From Ceratothoa steindachneri (taxonomy: Eukaryota; Arthropoda; Malacostraca; Isopoda; Cymothoidae): 64,000 nucleotides of DNA. A program made the position numbers and the translations under genes. A model generated the notes under the pieces. The model worked only from the letters and a program-made list of their open reading frames with translations. It had not been told where the DNA came from and searched no databases. The DNA is taken from the NCBI GenBank assembly GCA_963969495.1, contig OZ018323.1, positions 81,230,919 through 81,294,918 on the forward strand. Reading direction: 5' to 3'. Positions 12,926 to 25,700 of this stretch are shown here, one piece after another (the stretch's first letter is position 1; every line of letters begins with the position of its first letter).

Positions 12926-15900
12926 GGGTGTCCTAGAAAAAAGTTAACCGTACTTTGAATTAGTATAACTCAAAATCTAATCGAGATTTTGGGGTCCTGC
13001 TAAAAGTGTGTTATTTAACAACTATTTATCTGTCTATTCTGGAAATTTCATTAAATTTTCTTCTATGATATTGATACACTAATGGGTTTAGTGGAGGCTA
13101 TCAAAAATATGTTTGCGCAAGGAAGTAAAATAATGAAACGAAGACAAGGAAGGCTAGGCTACCGCGCACTTTCAAGAGAAGCGTAGGGAGCCTAGGTAGC
13201 CTAGGTCACTGTGCGATTCTTCAAACAAAGCACAGGCCATTTTACAGTGGGTTATGACCACGCTGTGGTATGGTCTCGTCATTATTGCTTACTAAGCAAA
13301 TCAAAGCGTTCCTGTGTAAAAGTTTACTTCCATAGAACCTTTTTAATCATGCAGTTAACAAAAGATCAACGCTATTTTTAGTCACAAACTTTATTAAAAC
13401 TGGCAGTATTAAACAAGTACAAGATTCATTTGAACCACGTTTTCCAGGTAGGCACCCACCAAGCAAGCCCACAATTTGGAGAAATATTCGCAAATACCAA
13501 CATGAAGGAAAATGCCTAAATCTAAATAAAGGTCGTTCGGGTCGTATGAGAACCATAAGAACGACAGAAAATATCGAAAATGTTCAGATGACACTTCTTC
13601 AAAATCTACATGTATTACTCAAAGTCATCATTTAACCGCATTATTAAACATGACTTCAAATGGCATCGCTATAAGATGCATGTAAGACACCAGCTTCTTG
13701 AAACTGATTTTCCTCGTCGTAGACAATTTGTCGAATGGCTTCTCCATAAACCTGCTCGTTTCTTGGAAAACATTGTGATTGGTGACAAGGCAGCCTTTTT
13801 CATGAATGTAAATGTAAATAACCATAACATTCGGCAATATGATTCGCTGAACCACCTCCCAGCATTCAAATTTGACACACGTATTTGTCAGCAGAAAGTG
13901 TCTCTGCGGATCGGAATATGCTGGAATGGCTATCTTGTCGGCCCATTGTTTTACGAGAATAATTTGAATGGTGATGTCTACCTGAGCATGATCAAGGAAA
14001 GGATCCTCCCGAAACTCCGCCAGATTTACGGCAAAAAATTCAATAGACTATGGTGGATTCAGGACGGCGCACCAGCTCATAGACAGCTTTCTGTAAGAAC
14101 AAAACTAAGAGGAACGTTTGACAACCGCATTGTCGCGCTAAATCATGCGATTGAATGGCCCCCCAAGATGCCCTGACTTAACACCGTGCGATTATTTCTT
14201 ATGGGTTATATATAAAGAATAAAGTGTATTCTACTCCACCACAATGCATCAACCAGTTAAGAGATAGTATCACATGTGAAGTCAATAGACTTAAGGAAAA
14301 TCACAAGTTAATCCCAAAAGTTGTTCAATCAATGCGATCAAAGGCGCAACTGTGCTTGGAAAGAAAGGGAGGACATGTGGAAGGGAACGGTGCTTAGAAA
14401 ATTAAAAAAATTAACAAATGAATTTGTATTACCTATATGAAGAGGTGTTTTTGTTAAAAATGGATTTAAATATATTTGTTGATTTTAAACTTCGAAGTTT
14501 GATTATTTTACTTCCTTGCGCAAACATAATTTTGATAACCTCCACTAAACTCATTAGTTAATCAATATCGTAAAAGGGAATTTAATGAAATTTCCAGAAT
14601 CGACAGATAAATAGTTGTTAAATTTGTTATATTTTGCAAGACTCAAAAAACTTTAAAAGGTTTTGAGTTATACTAATTCAAAGCACGGTTAACTTTTTTA
14701 TGGGACACCTTGTATATATATAGAGAGAGAGAGAGAGTAACAAGGAGTAACAAGGAAAAAAGTACCCTAGGAGACCTTACGGTCCATTCAAAGAGGGTAC
14801 CTTTGGACTAGCAATCGAGCAGGCACATGGCTGCTCAATTGTTTTGCGTCCCTAAACGGCCACTTTTCAAGACTTTGTCTAGTCTTGACTTGAACTGGTC
14901 AACAGATTCACTGTTGACAACTTTCACTGGAAGTGCGTTTCACTTACCGCAGATACTGTAAGTGAAAAAAATTCCACACAGATCGCGGTTGTAACGCTTC
15001 AGTTCAAGTTTGAAGCCATGATTGCGCGTCCTGTTCTCAATCAGTGTGAAAATATCCCGGTAGTCAACATTGTCGAACCCTCGAAGTATTTTGAAAACTT
15101 CGATGAGCTGACCACGCAGTCTACAGGTTTCCAGCAAGAACATATCTAATTCCCTTAGTCTATCCTCATAACTTTTATGTCAGATAGAGGGGATCAGCTT
15201 GGTTGCCCTGGCTTGTACGCGTTCCAACCTTGCGATATCCTTTTGAAACGAAGGACTCCAAAATTGTACGGCATAATCCAGGTGCGGCCGAACGAGAGAG
15301 TTGTACAGACAAAGTACTATCTCCTTGTTACGGTATCCAAACTGGCGCTTTATGTAGCCTAACATCCTTTGGGCTTTCTTCTCTGCCTCGATGCACTGTT
15401 TTGAGAACTTGAGGTCGCTAGTGATAGTTACAACCAAGTCCTTCTCAGTGTCACTCGATTCAAGAGCAGTGCACTTAACGATATACAGATATTGGGGGTT
15501 TCTGTTGCCGATATGCATCACTTTGCATTTTCCCACGTTAAAAGGCATTTGCCACGTGCCGATCACTCCCCAATCTTCCCAAGATCTTCCTGCAGGTGGG
15601 CAGTATTTTCCATCCTTTGCAAAGTTCATACCAAGCTTGGTATCGCCGGCAAATTTGGAAATCTTGGCAACCATGTCAAGGTTCATGTCGTTAACGTAGA
15701 TGATGAATAGTAGTGGTCCCAGGACAGAACCTTGAGGCACCCCGATAGTAACGGGTACATACTCAGAAGCCTGTTCATTCACCACCACCCGTTGCCGTCT
15801 GCCACTTAGCCAGTTCTCGATCCAACCGGCTACTTTTATGTCTATGCCCGGCGCTCGCACATTCCGGAGAAGGCGGCAGTGTAGTATCTTATCAAAGGCT

Positions 15901-18900
15901 TTCTGAAAGTCTAAGTACACCACATCCATCGCCTTGTCCCGATTGTGCTCACTGAACACGAAGTGGAAGAATTCCACAAGGTTCGTCAGGCATGACCGTT
16001 GCCTTCGGAAGCCGTGCTGGGAACTCCTCAGTAGCAGGTTTGACTCTAAATGCGACGTCATTTTGTTCACCATCATGCTTTCCATGAGTTTACCGACTAT
16101 CGAAGTCAGATTGATAGGTCGGTAGTTTGACGGTTGGCTACGGTCTCCTTTCTTGAAGATCGGAGTCACCTCCGCTTCACGCCAGTCTCTAGGAACGCAT
16201 TCGGTCCGGATTGACATGTTGAAGATTGCGCTCAGGTGTCTTGACAATTGATCGCGCACTTCTTTCAACACTTTAGGTAGAACCCCACCGGGCCAGGTGA
16301 CTTATTCGTCATTAGGTTACTGATCTTCTTTTTTTATTTATCCTTCGGTGAAGTCCATATCCTTCAGCTTTTTCCCCGAGTAGGAATCCATTGGCTGGGG
16401 GATGGGACCACACTCTTTAGTAAACACACTAAAGAGAAGTAGTCGTTGAGGAGGTTAGCATTTTCTGTATCTAATTGCTTTAATGCCCCCTCCTCATTTC
16501 TCAAAGGGTCAATCGTTGGACGGATTGGTTTACGGCTGTTCACGTATCCAAAAAACTCCTTGGGATTCTCTATACAGAGTCTCGCCACTCGGAGTTCTTC
16601 AGACCGCTTCGCTGCCCTTATGCTTGAGTTCACTCTCCTTGCTAGCCTCCGGTATTCTTCAAAGTCACCCAAGATCTTCGATTGCCGGTACACGGTTCAC
16701 CTCTCCCTAAGCAGTTGGCTGATTTCTCGATTTAACCACTTTGGTTGAACAGAAGACCAACGGGGGCATTTCAGAGTGATAAAACGTGATTGAAGACTCA
16801 TGAATGTGGTTTTGAAACTATTCCACGAGCCTTCAACAGCATCACACACTTCTAGCCTCGCGTCAGTCAGTCCAGTACGAAGACCTGCAAAGTCTGCTTT
16901 TCTCAAATCGAGATTCCTCGATTTAACAGTTGCAGGCCCTGCCTTCGGGACTTTGAATACAAATCTAATTAGTCAGTGGTCACTGCCACCGAGCTCTCCG
17001 CCAACAGAGAGGTCCTCAACGATGTCATCCTCAGAGGTGAAAACCAAGTCGAGGTTATTGTCTCCTCTCGTTGGCTCTCTCACCCATTAAGTCAATAACT
17101 CGTTGTTCGCGAACTCCAGGAGTAGTGCGTTCTCGCCACAGGGTTCTCTGGTTTCCCAGGCAACTTGTGTGTTGAAATCCCACATGACGATACACACTCT
17201 TTCTTCGACAAGTTCTCCTAGTAGCTGGTACAGATCTCCGTCCTTTTCAACGAGTTGGGCAAGAGGTCTATAAAGCACCAGGGTCCTGTATTTGGCAGGA
17301 CCTATCTCTAGGTCAACACCTAGTAGTTCATGGTCGGATACGATGTTGCAATCTGTTGAGTTGAGAGTATCCTTGACATACAACATCACACCGCCACCCT
17401 CTCTATCTGACCTATCTTTCAGGAAGAGCTGGTAACCGGCAATCGTGAATTCACCTTCAAAGTCTCGGCTTTGAGGTTTTTATCCACGACTCAATTATGG
17501 TCACCATCTCAGGTTTTTCTGTTGCTACGAGGCCACGAAGTTCAAGAAACTTGTTTCTGATAGATCTCGCATTAAACAGCAGAACCTTGAGGGAGTCCCC
17601 GACTGTAGGACTCCCTACGCTCTTCCGTTTCCCGCTTTGTTTCTCTGTGGCGGGGTCACTCTCCTCTTTGTGACCTCATAAAAGGGAGAACCTGGAGTAA
17701 CACGGGTGTACTGGCGTACGTCCTCCTTTACTCGGGGCCTGACACTTCTTTTGGTCCGCTCCACAACATCTTGGATTATGTTGGCGAGTACAGCTTTCTC
17801 TTTAAAGAAAAGATGCACTTTGTGCCTTTTATACAGGTCGTTTCTCCCGCAAAAGGTGCGGTAGGGGTCTACAAAGAAGACTCCTTCTGCCGTGCAGAGA
17901 TCCGCCAACCGTTGGTTTACTGCGACGTTCTTCTCGTGAGCGGTTTGGGATGGGCCTCTTCTTGGAAGCATCCCAACCACGACACGTTTTCGGGTTTTAA
18001 GCCCAATGTCATCCACGGCTACCATGACCGTTTGAATGGTCTTGCCACTAGGGCCAACCTTACCCCCTCTGAGGTAGAAGTCGTTGCCACTCACCATCAG
18101 AGCGGCAACTAAATTCTCAGAAATCTGAGCTTTCTCTGAGTCTGCTCTGATGTTGTGGTTACCCTGTCCTGGCAGGCAGCTTACCTTCACGCAAGTGCGA
18201 AGGCGGGCCGCTAGCAGCGGCTGCAGATCCCGTGTTTGCAAGTCACCAAGGAGGGTGACCTTCGGACACTTGGTCTCTGAAGACGGGGTCTTTCCTTGTG
18301 GAAAAGGCCTCTCCTTTTCTTCTTTACTCTCCATATTCTTATCTTTATTTTTCTGATTCCCCTTTTTCTTCTTGTGTATGGGGTTTTATTGTTCTTTCAT
18401 TTCAACTTTATTCTTTTTCTTATTTTTCTTCTTTTTTACTTTCTTCTTTTTCTCTTTTTCCCCTGCCTCAGCTGTCTTAACGTCAGATGATGCCGAAATC
18501 TCCGCTTGGGTAAGAACTATGGCACCATAAGATTCCGACACATCAGTGGACGATGCCTCTTCTAGGCATCGAATATGAGCTGCGTGAAAGGCTTAGAATT
18601 TCTCCACCTTTCTCTCAAGAATTTAAGTTCTCTCCTCTGAGGCTCTATAGAGGTCTTTTAATTTCTTCACCTCTCGCGTCAATATGCAAGTAGTGCAGAT
18701 ACTTTCAGGGCTGCATTTTGAGTAGCAGCCCTCCGGAAAGTCAACGCACCACTTTTCTACTGGCATGCTGTACAGTTATGTTTTAGACGAACGGGTTCTT
18801 TTTTGATTGTCATTTTGAGCGCTCTCTCTTTCTCTGAAAACTCGTGACCAATCAATGATAAAAAAGGGGGGTTGGTGAGTTTTCCCCGCGTGAGTCGCTC

Positions 18901-19707
18901 CCGCCTATCCATCGGAGAGGTTTCGGATCTTTCAGAAGGCACGCTCCATGTGCTGCTGTTCTTCCGACCGAGTCGTCAAACCTCAGCGTGCCATGGCTCC
19001 CAACCAAGCAGCAGTTACGGTTCCCGAAGGGGCCATCGATTTGTCACCAGGTGAACAACAAAGAAGCACGCCCCTTACTAAACTCCTACTAGTTCCCTTC
19101 ACAATGGCCATGATCTCGGAGTAGCGTTGAATGGATATCCCGCCACACCAAGAGACTCAACCCAAGGCTTTTTATTGGCTTGGCAACCAACCTGGGAACA
19201 AAGGGCCGTCACCTCGGACCGATGCTAACAGAGGCACCCGTCAACGGGCACTGGGAACGGTCAATAATGACGCGCCAGGGAAGGGGTTAACGGGGCAATA
19301 CCCTCATCCCACTCATCGTGCCCCAACGCCTACGACACCTCTAGTCCTAGTCTCTCGCAACCAGTGAGCGTCGATTGGCGTTGTTTATAGAGGTTCCAAA
19401 ACCTCTCTTCTGACGCGTGAGGTAGCTGCCAGTTCCTTATATGTAGATAGAGGGAAAAAAGGGAAAGAGTGACATGATTTTTGTATGAGTGGGAGAGATA
19501 GGATAAAAGTAAAAAAAGGGAAGGATAGAGTAGAAAAAGGAACGAATAACGCACTTAGTCTGGAACCTTGTTTTTGACCAAATCGACAAGGAAAGCCCTA
19601 CCAGGGGCACCCAGAAGAGGTACCTCCGCCGACATAGCTCAAAAAGTCAAAGGTACATACAAGCTCTTTTCCCGCGACAAGGGAGGCGTCACCTCTCCTT
19701 CTACTTT

Positions 19708-19738
<31 letters not shown>

Positions 19739-22700
19739 CGACTGAGACCGAGAGAGACCGAGAGAGACCGAGAGAGACCGAGAGAGATCAACAAGTCCCC
19801 ATGCACCACCTAGGTGTAGCTTAGATCTGGTATCACTACAGTTTTCACACAGTTAAACAAGGGGGCGTCCGACGCCACCTGTTTGCTGTGGTTGAGCCTG
19901 GCGGATTTAATTGAATACAATTAATAGTACAAACATTCATATGGTTTGGGTATAAAATTTAGGTAAATATATCTGTATAAATAAACTCTCCTTGTTATTT
20001 TCTTTTATGTTGAAGTTTGGCTATCCCCTACCCACCGCACATTAGAGCTCTGCTATGAGGATCTGCTCTGGGAGTTTTGTTAGCTGTTCTGCCCATTTAT
20101 GGGCACCCCTTGATTATGGGACCACTTTTATATGAATAGGTGCCCACAAATCCCCATAAATTTGATGAGAAATCCACATGCATGGACTCTAATCAAGTCC
20201 TTCCGGATGGGAGGCAATCTTCTCCAGATTACTATCGTGGCGCCGTACAAATTCAACGTGCGAAGCAAAAAGATAAACCAAATTTTGCACAACGAAAATT
20301 ATCTCGATAAGATAATGGGGAATGTGTTTAACCTAACCACCGTTCAAATGATGCTTCATTTCTACCACTATGTAACCGAGCAGTGCGTGAATGTTCTGAC
20401 GCAACGCGACGTTGTAGAAGCTATGAAAAAGGACTACGACGCCATTTTCATATCCATATTCTTCTCTGATTGTTTTCTTGCATACATTCATGAGAAAAAG
20501 GTAAGTATTGTCTACATTTCATTATGAAATGCAAAGTTTTTTTTCAAAACCTGGTAGAAAATTCGAATTAACAAAAATGTAAGCATGACATTTCATTTAT
20601 CTGAACGAGTTGTATCTTGGACTGTTATGAATGTATAGATAAGAAGAGATTTGATGAATTAGAAAGAAGAAGCAGAAGTTTAAATAAAAATACAATTTGG
20701 CTGCACCCCTTTTGTCGAAATTAAGCAAGAACGAACATCGAATCCTTAGTATAGTTGTGAGTGAAAATAAGTGAAATCATGATGAATGATGATTTGGTGC
20801 GATGTCCCAATCAACTTTCCCTAAAACATTTGAGATTTAACTTCTAAAAATGAACTATTGATTACTCCATATTTTGTTTACGTACCCTCATTTGTCCTTT
20901 TATTTCAACACAGGTCTTGAAGGTCCTATTTGGTTTAGGACCATTTCCTGGCTTATGTTGTTCATTTATTGCCGTTTTTTCAAATTTGGTTGTTTATGGG
21001 CCCTAAGGAAAGCAAGACTTTTGGAGCTTATCCCTGAAAAGGGGTATATTACCTCATCGTCCATGGACCATAACTCTGGGCGCGCACAAGGAAACGCACT
21101 AGGAAACACGAGTCAGTCCTTTTCTTCGATTCCAACTGAATTTCGCTTAGGTTCTTAGTTGATCCAAATTTAAACCTCGATTTTTTAGTAGGCGGGATGA
21201 AACGTGGTGTCCAGACATTGAGGGTATACACTGTCCATCTTGTAGACAGAGCCTTTTACCTACGAGGGGCGGTCAATAAGTTTTCCGAATCAGTAGGGCA
21301 AAACAGACGAAGGGGGATGGCTGTTTGTGGGGGTGTTAGGACAAGTTATGACAAGTCAGGACCTGCAGCTGCACGCTCCTTCCTCGTCTATTTCAGAAGC
21401 AGTAGCTGATCGCAGATCGTCAGTCACAAATTACCGCGCAGTGATCAAATTTTTGACCAAGGAAGGCAAGAATGCAAAATATATCCATGAACGCATGGTT
21501 GCAGTGTACACCGACACCTGCGATTATTCTTTAGAATAAAAGTGGGATGCCGCTCGGGAAGGAGGCCGTACTTCCAATCATCTCATTCACACCTTACAAA
21601 CAGTAGATTCAATACAATTGACCCACGGACACTCTCTCTCGGAGTTAATCCAATGGCGGGGCAGCCCCACCGATTTAATACTAAATAGTTGGAGAACTTG
21701 GAGGAAGATCAGGTCAAATCGCCTAAAGGTTATGTATATACGAACACTAAGTCGACTATGTGTCCGAATTGCTGTGAATCCGTCGCGTTCCTATTTTAAT
21801 CCTCTAAATTATTCTAAATTTGAGTCTGATTCAAAAATGGTCCTGGAATACCTGTTCGGTGTTGAGTCACTCGGTGTCAGACATGGACGCAGGGGAAATC
21901 GGTAAATTAAAAATTGGGTTTTATAATTCCATCTAAATCTATTGCGGCAAATACTATATCGATCTGTTTTGGTTCAAAGAAGTTTTCTAAAAGATTTCGT
22001 CCAATTATAAGAAAAAATTGTTTTGCGCAGTGCGAATAAATTCAAGCCACTTTTTTGCCAAAAAGGGCCTAAAGGAGGCTTACGGTTTGATATTTGAAAA
22101 TCAATTGAAAGAAGACATCTTGGAAGAAATCTCCGTGACCCCCAAAGATTATGACGATTTCATACGGGTATCTCACGTCCCGTGATAAAAATGTCAGCTT
22201 AAATGATTCCGAAGATCAAATCTCTGTTTAATTGTAGCATTAAAATTAACTATGCCCTTCCCTTACGAAACAGCCTTTCCTGGGATAGAGCTCCTTTCCT
22301 ATTTAATCTTCTCCTTTGCTTTCGAGCTAATAATTTCGTCTTGGTTTCAGACATTAAACTGGAATTCCTCAAAATCAAATTACGAGTAAAATCTTACCGC
22401 GATAAAGATATATTCTGCTTCTTCTGGGTTAAAAAGGGCGGACTTGGCCTTGGTCTTCTCCTCTCGTCTTAGGGCCCCGCTATTTCCATCTTCATCTTAA
22501 ATTACACACTATAATATCATCTCGGTATTTTACAGAACGACTTTTGTTCCTAAATTCTAAATCATTAATTTTATGTTGATAACTTCGTTTATAAGAGCTT
22601 GAACCCAGTCCGCTTAAACTGTACGTCTAAGCTAACGAGAGATTAGCATGAGGTAGATTTGAACTCAGATCGTAGACATCGAACCAACGAACATTTAAAA

Positions 22701-25700
22701 TCCCCGTTCAAAGCCGAGAATAAGTTCGGCTTCAAAAACGCGCAGATTTATTGAAGTTGGTTGAAGTGAAATTCTTGAGGTGTGTCCTAGAGGACGCTGA
22801 TAAGGCTAATTTTTAAGTCGTTTACGATGACCAGCAAATCTTTTTGCCTGAATTTCTATCCTTTAAGCATATCAAAATAATTTTAATTTATATTTTTCCA
22901 AATCAAAAGTCGCTTCTCTTTCAGGAAGAACGCTCTCTTCTCTGGAATTGATCTCATTTTGGCTTTTAATTAAACTCCTTTTTCTCTTTCGAATCCTTAA
23001 GATCTTGATCAATGCCAAAATGTTCTATCTTGACCCCTGAAGGAATTCTGTAAACTGAAACTAAAGTCATTATTAAGATATAGATTTATTTAAATTCCAA
23101 ATAAAAAATAGAGTTGATCCAAATCTTAAGCTTCAAAATCTTTCTTACCGCTTTAAAGATTCTCAACGGGAAAGTTGTAAAAATTATATATCGATTTCTT
23201 CGTCCTTTGCACATCAATCCAATATTTATGGTCTTTTATTGCCTTGTTTTTCAAAATTGGTCGTTCATTGGCTCCAAAGGAAAACGAAACTTGTTGCGTT
23301 CATACTTGAATAGGGGTTTATTACCACAGCACCTCTGGACCTTGCCTAGGGGTAACGGCGGATGTTTTAATCTACAAGCTTGTTTTAGCTTGGCATTTCA
23401 GAGGATGTACCTTACACTCCCTTTCGGGGGGTACAGAGCTGTCATTACCTTTTACTTCAGAACGCTTGCAGAGTCCTGACGGAAAACATTCAAAATCTCT
23501 CCCTTACTTCTTCCCTTATTCCCTATTCTCTTTCAAAAACTACTCTTTCAAACCTTTAGGGGCTCTCTTACAGTAAATTTTATGCCCATATTACCTACTT
23601 GCCTTTGCTTTGATTTTGCTCTGACACGTACCGTACAGAATAAATGACTAATTAAATGATATTTATAGAATATGTAAAAAAGAAATGGTAACTCATTAAA
23701 TCTAAAATTATTCATTTCAACGCAATATTGTTAATGCGAAATAATAAATTTAGTATTGCTTTGAATATCGCTTCACTTCAGACACTGTGGAAATACTGTA
23801 ATTATAGGGATTGATAAGTCTACTTTTCACCGTATTTTAAAGTTAGTGATTTTGAGGGAATCCCACGTGGAATTTCTTGTCCAGCACGGAACTTCAATGC
23901 GCTGTAGAAGGTTCTGTTAGGCTTAAATTGGTAAGCCTAACTCCCCCTTCCACAAGCGGTAGCCTCGAACCGCGTCCACCACGGTCCGCCTTTACACGGG
24001 TTAGAATAACCTCGGCAAGAAGATTCGAGGCCATGCGAGAGTAGAGCTGTTTCCCACTACCCCCCCCCCTCACCCCAGCGGGGAGAGCATCAGACATATA
24101 TAGTGCTCGTTTCCCATGAGGCAGACACAGAGTTGAGAAGTTTCGCCCGGACCCAAGAAGATTCTCCTAGTTCCATGTCAGGTGCTAACAACAAAGCTAA
24201 GTCGCGGCTGGACTATTTGTGTATTGGAATTAGCCCCAGCCAGTGAGGTAATTCTATTTAACTATCGCTACCGAGCGATTTTTCCGACTTCACTTATCAA
24301 CTCCTGTCGAAGCCCTCCTCGTTCGCCCCTAGTTTTCAGGTGGCCGAAATTCTATCCCCTGGACCGGACGTTACCGCTTCCCCCTTTTTGGAGAACCGTC
24401 ATCACTTTAACATCCCGCTCAGAAGCTCCGAGCGGCCTCGCCTCACGTGCAGAAGACATCCATGAAGCCTTACCCTGACGTCTCACCCGGAATCCTCCGT
24501 AAGCCAACCCCTCTCCCCCTTCAGTAACCCATTTGAGTTAATTCCCCCCATTTGAATAGTCTCCTCCTGTAATACCTTAAATTTTAACTTCATAGTCTGA
24601 TTCATAACTACCGGTGTATTTTTGACTATTAATTCATCTGGTCTAATTTTGCCATTAATTCTCTGATGTAATTTTGCCCATCAATCTTCTCATTATTTTT
24701 ATGTAAATAAAATTATATTTTTGTGCATGCCTCTTTAATTAACCTTGATTTTGCCATTGCCCAAATTTTACCTGACCTCGTTGCACTCTTTCTTGTTGTT
24801 CCGCCTGACGAAGCTCGTGGCGTTCCGTCCCCCTTGTCGGTTCGCCTATAAGTTATTGGTCCTTCCCCCGTAAATATAATATGGTATTGATATAATATAA
24901 TATCATACCACGACAGTGATAATGCGTAGAGTGAATTAAATAGCCTTTGAGTAAGGTGAAGTTAAAAAGATTAGGTGTGGAAACTTGTTGAGCAATGGAA
25001 AAGTAGGCTTCAAGATGCTCGTCTGTCGATGTGATTTGAGAGGTGACCTTTATCTTCCTTGAGCTGAGGCGTTCTTTCCTGTCTGGTCGCATGGGAAGGA
25101 AATGGAATATATGACGCGTACCCTTGACAGGCTGGTTTTATTTTTCCATAATTGGGGGATTCTGGCTTGTTCCACTCATGGAAAGAAATGTGTTTTCAGT
25201 AAAAGGTGCTTTCTGTGGAACCGCAAAAGAAATAGGCACGATATTTTCAGGCGAAACAAGAGTTTTCCTCTTCTTTGTATCTATTTTTCTTTCTTCTTTC
25301 TCTCTCTATCTCTCTCTCTCTCAGCAAGAGATGAAAGTGCCACCCCGGTCGCTCGAGTAGGCCATGTGCATGTGTGCAAGTATTGCGGGAAGCTGAGAGC
25401 CCCCCCTTCCCCACACAATGCTTGCTACGCTACTTCAATTAAACTCGTTACACATCTCTTCACGATTTCGACAATACGTTTAGTTTGTATTAGTGTTGAT
25501 TTTATTAGGTAAGTGATTCATAAAATTTCCTCAGTGTGGTAAGTAGACCATTCATTTAATATTATTATTTGCTAATTTCATCGTAACACTCCTTTTCCAA
25601 TTTCAAACTTTGATCGTCAAACACCATTTCAAAATTTTAACTCCCTTTCACTTTTTTAATCATCTATTCAAACCTCCTGTCAAATCTGAGGGCACAAAAC

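Larger units (their letters stand above)
14713..18950 (-). mobile_element. CR1-like LINE with esterase-type ORF1
   Basis: A nearly complete non-LTR retrotransposon in antisense to UGT. Reading from right to left: a Cys-rich N-terminus (about 18940-18600), a Lys/Glu-rich linker (18490-18300), an SGNH-esterase-like domain (18334-17615), an endonuclease (17470-16900), a reverse transcriptase (16690-15180) and a 3' region ending at about 14735 with a short tandem of a CTTGTTACT-type unit (read on the minus strand). This domain order is that of CR1/L2-clade LINEs. Frameshifts and substituted catalytic residues show that it is dead. The 5' edge is a guess. Confidence 0.8.

Noticed and set aside
20132..20227. 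Extension of UGT exon 2 to an upstream ATG
   Set aside because: The frame is open but lacks UGT similarity, and the acceptor at 20227 joins exon 1 exactly at GHE-ITIVAP.
22590..22700. Mitochondrial tRNA cluster (NUMT)
   Set aside because: A few tRNA-like words only; I could not form a cloverleaf or find neighbouring mitochondrial genes.
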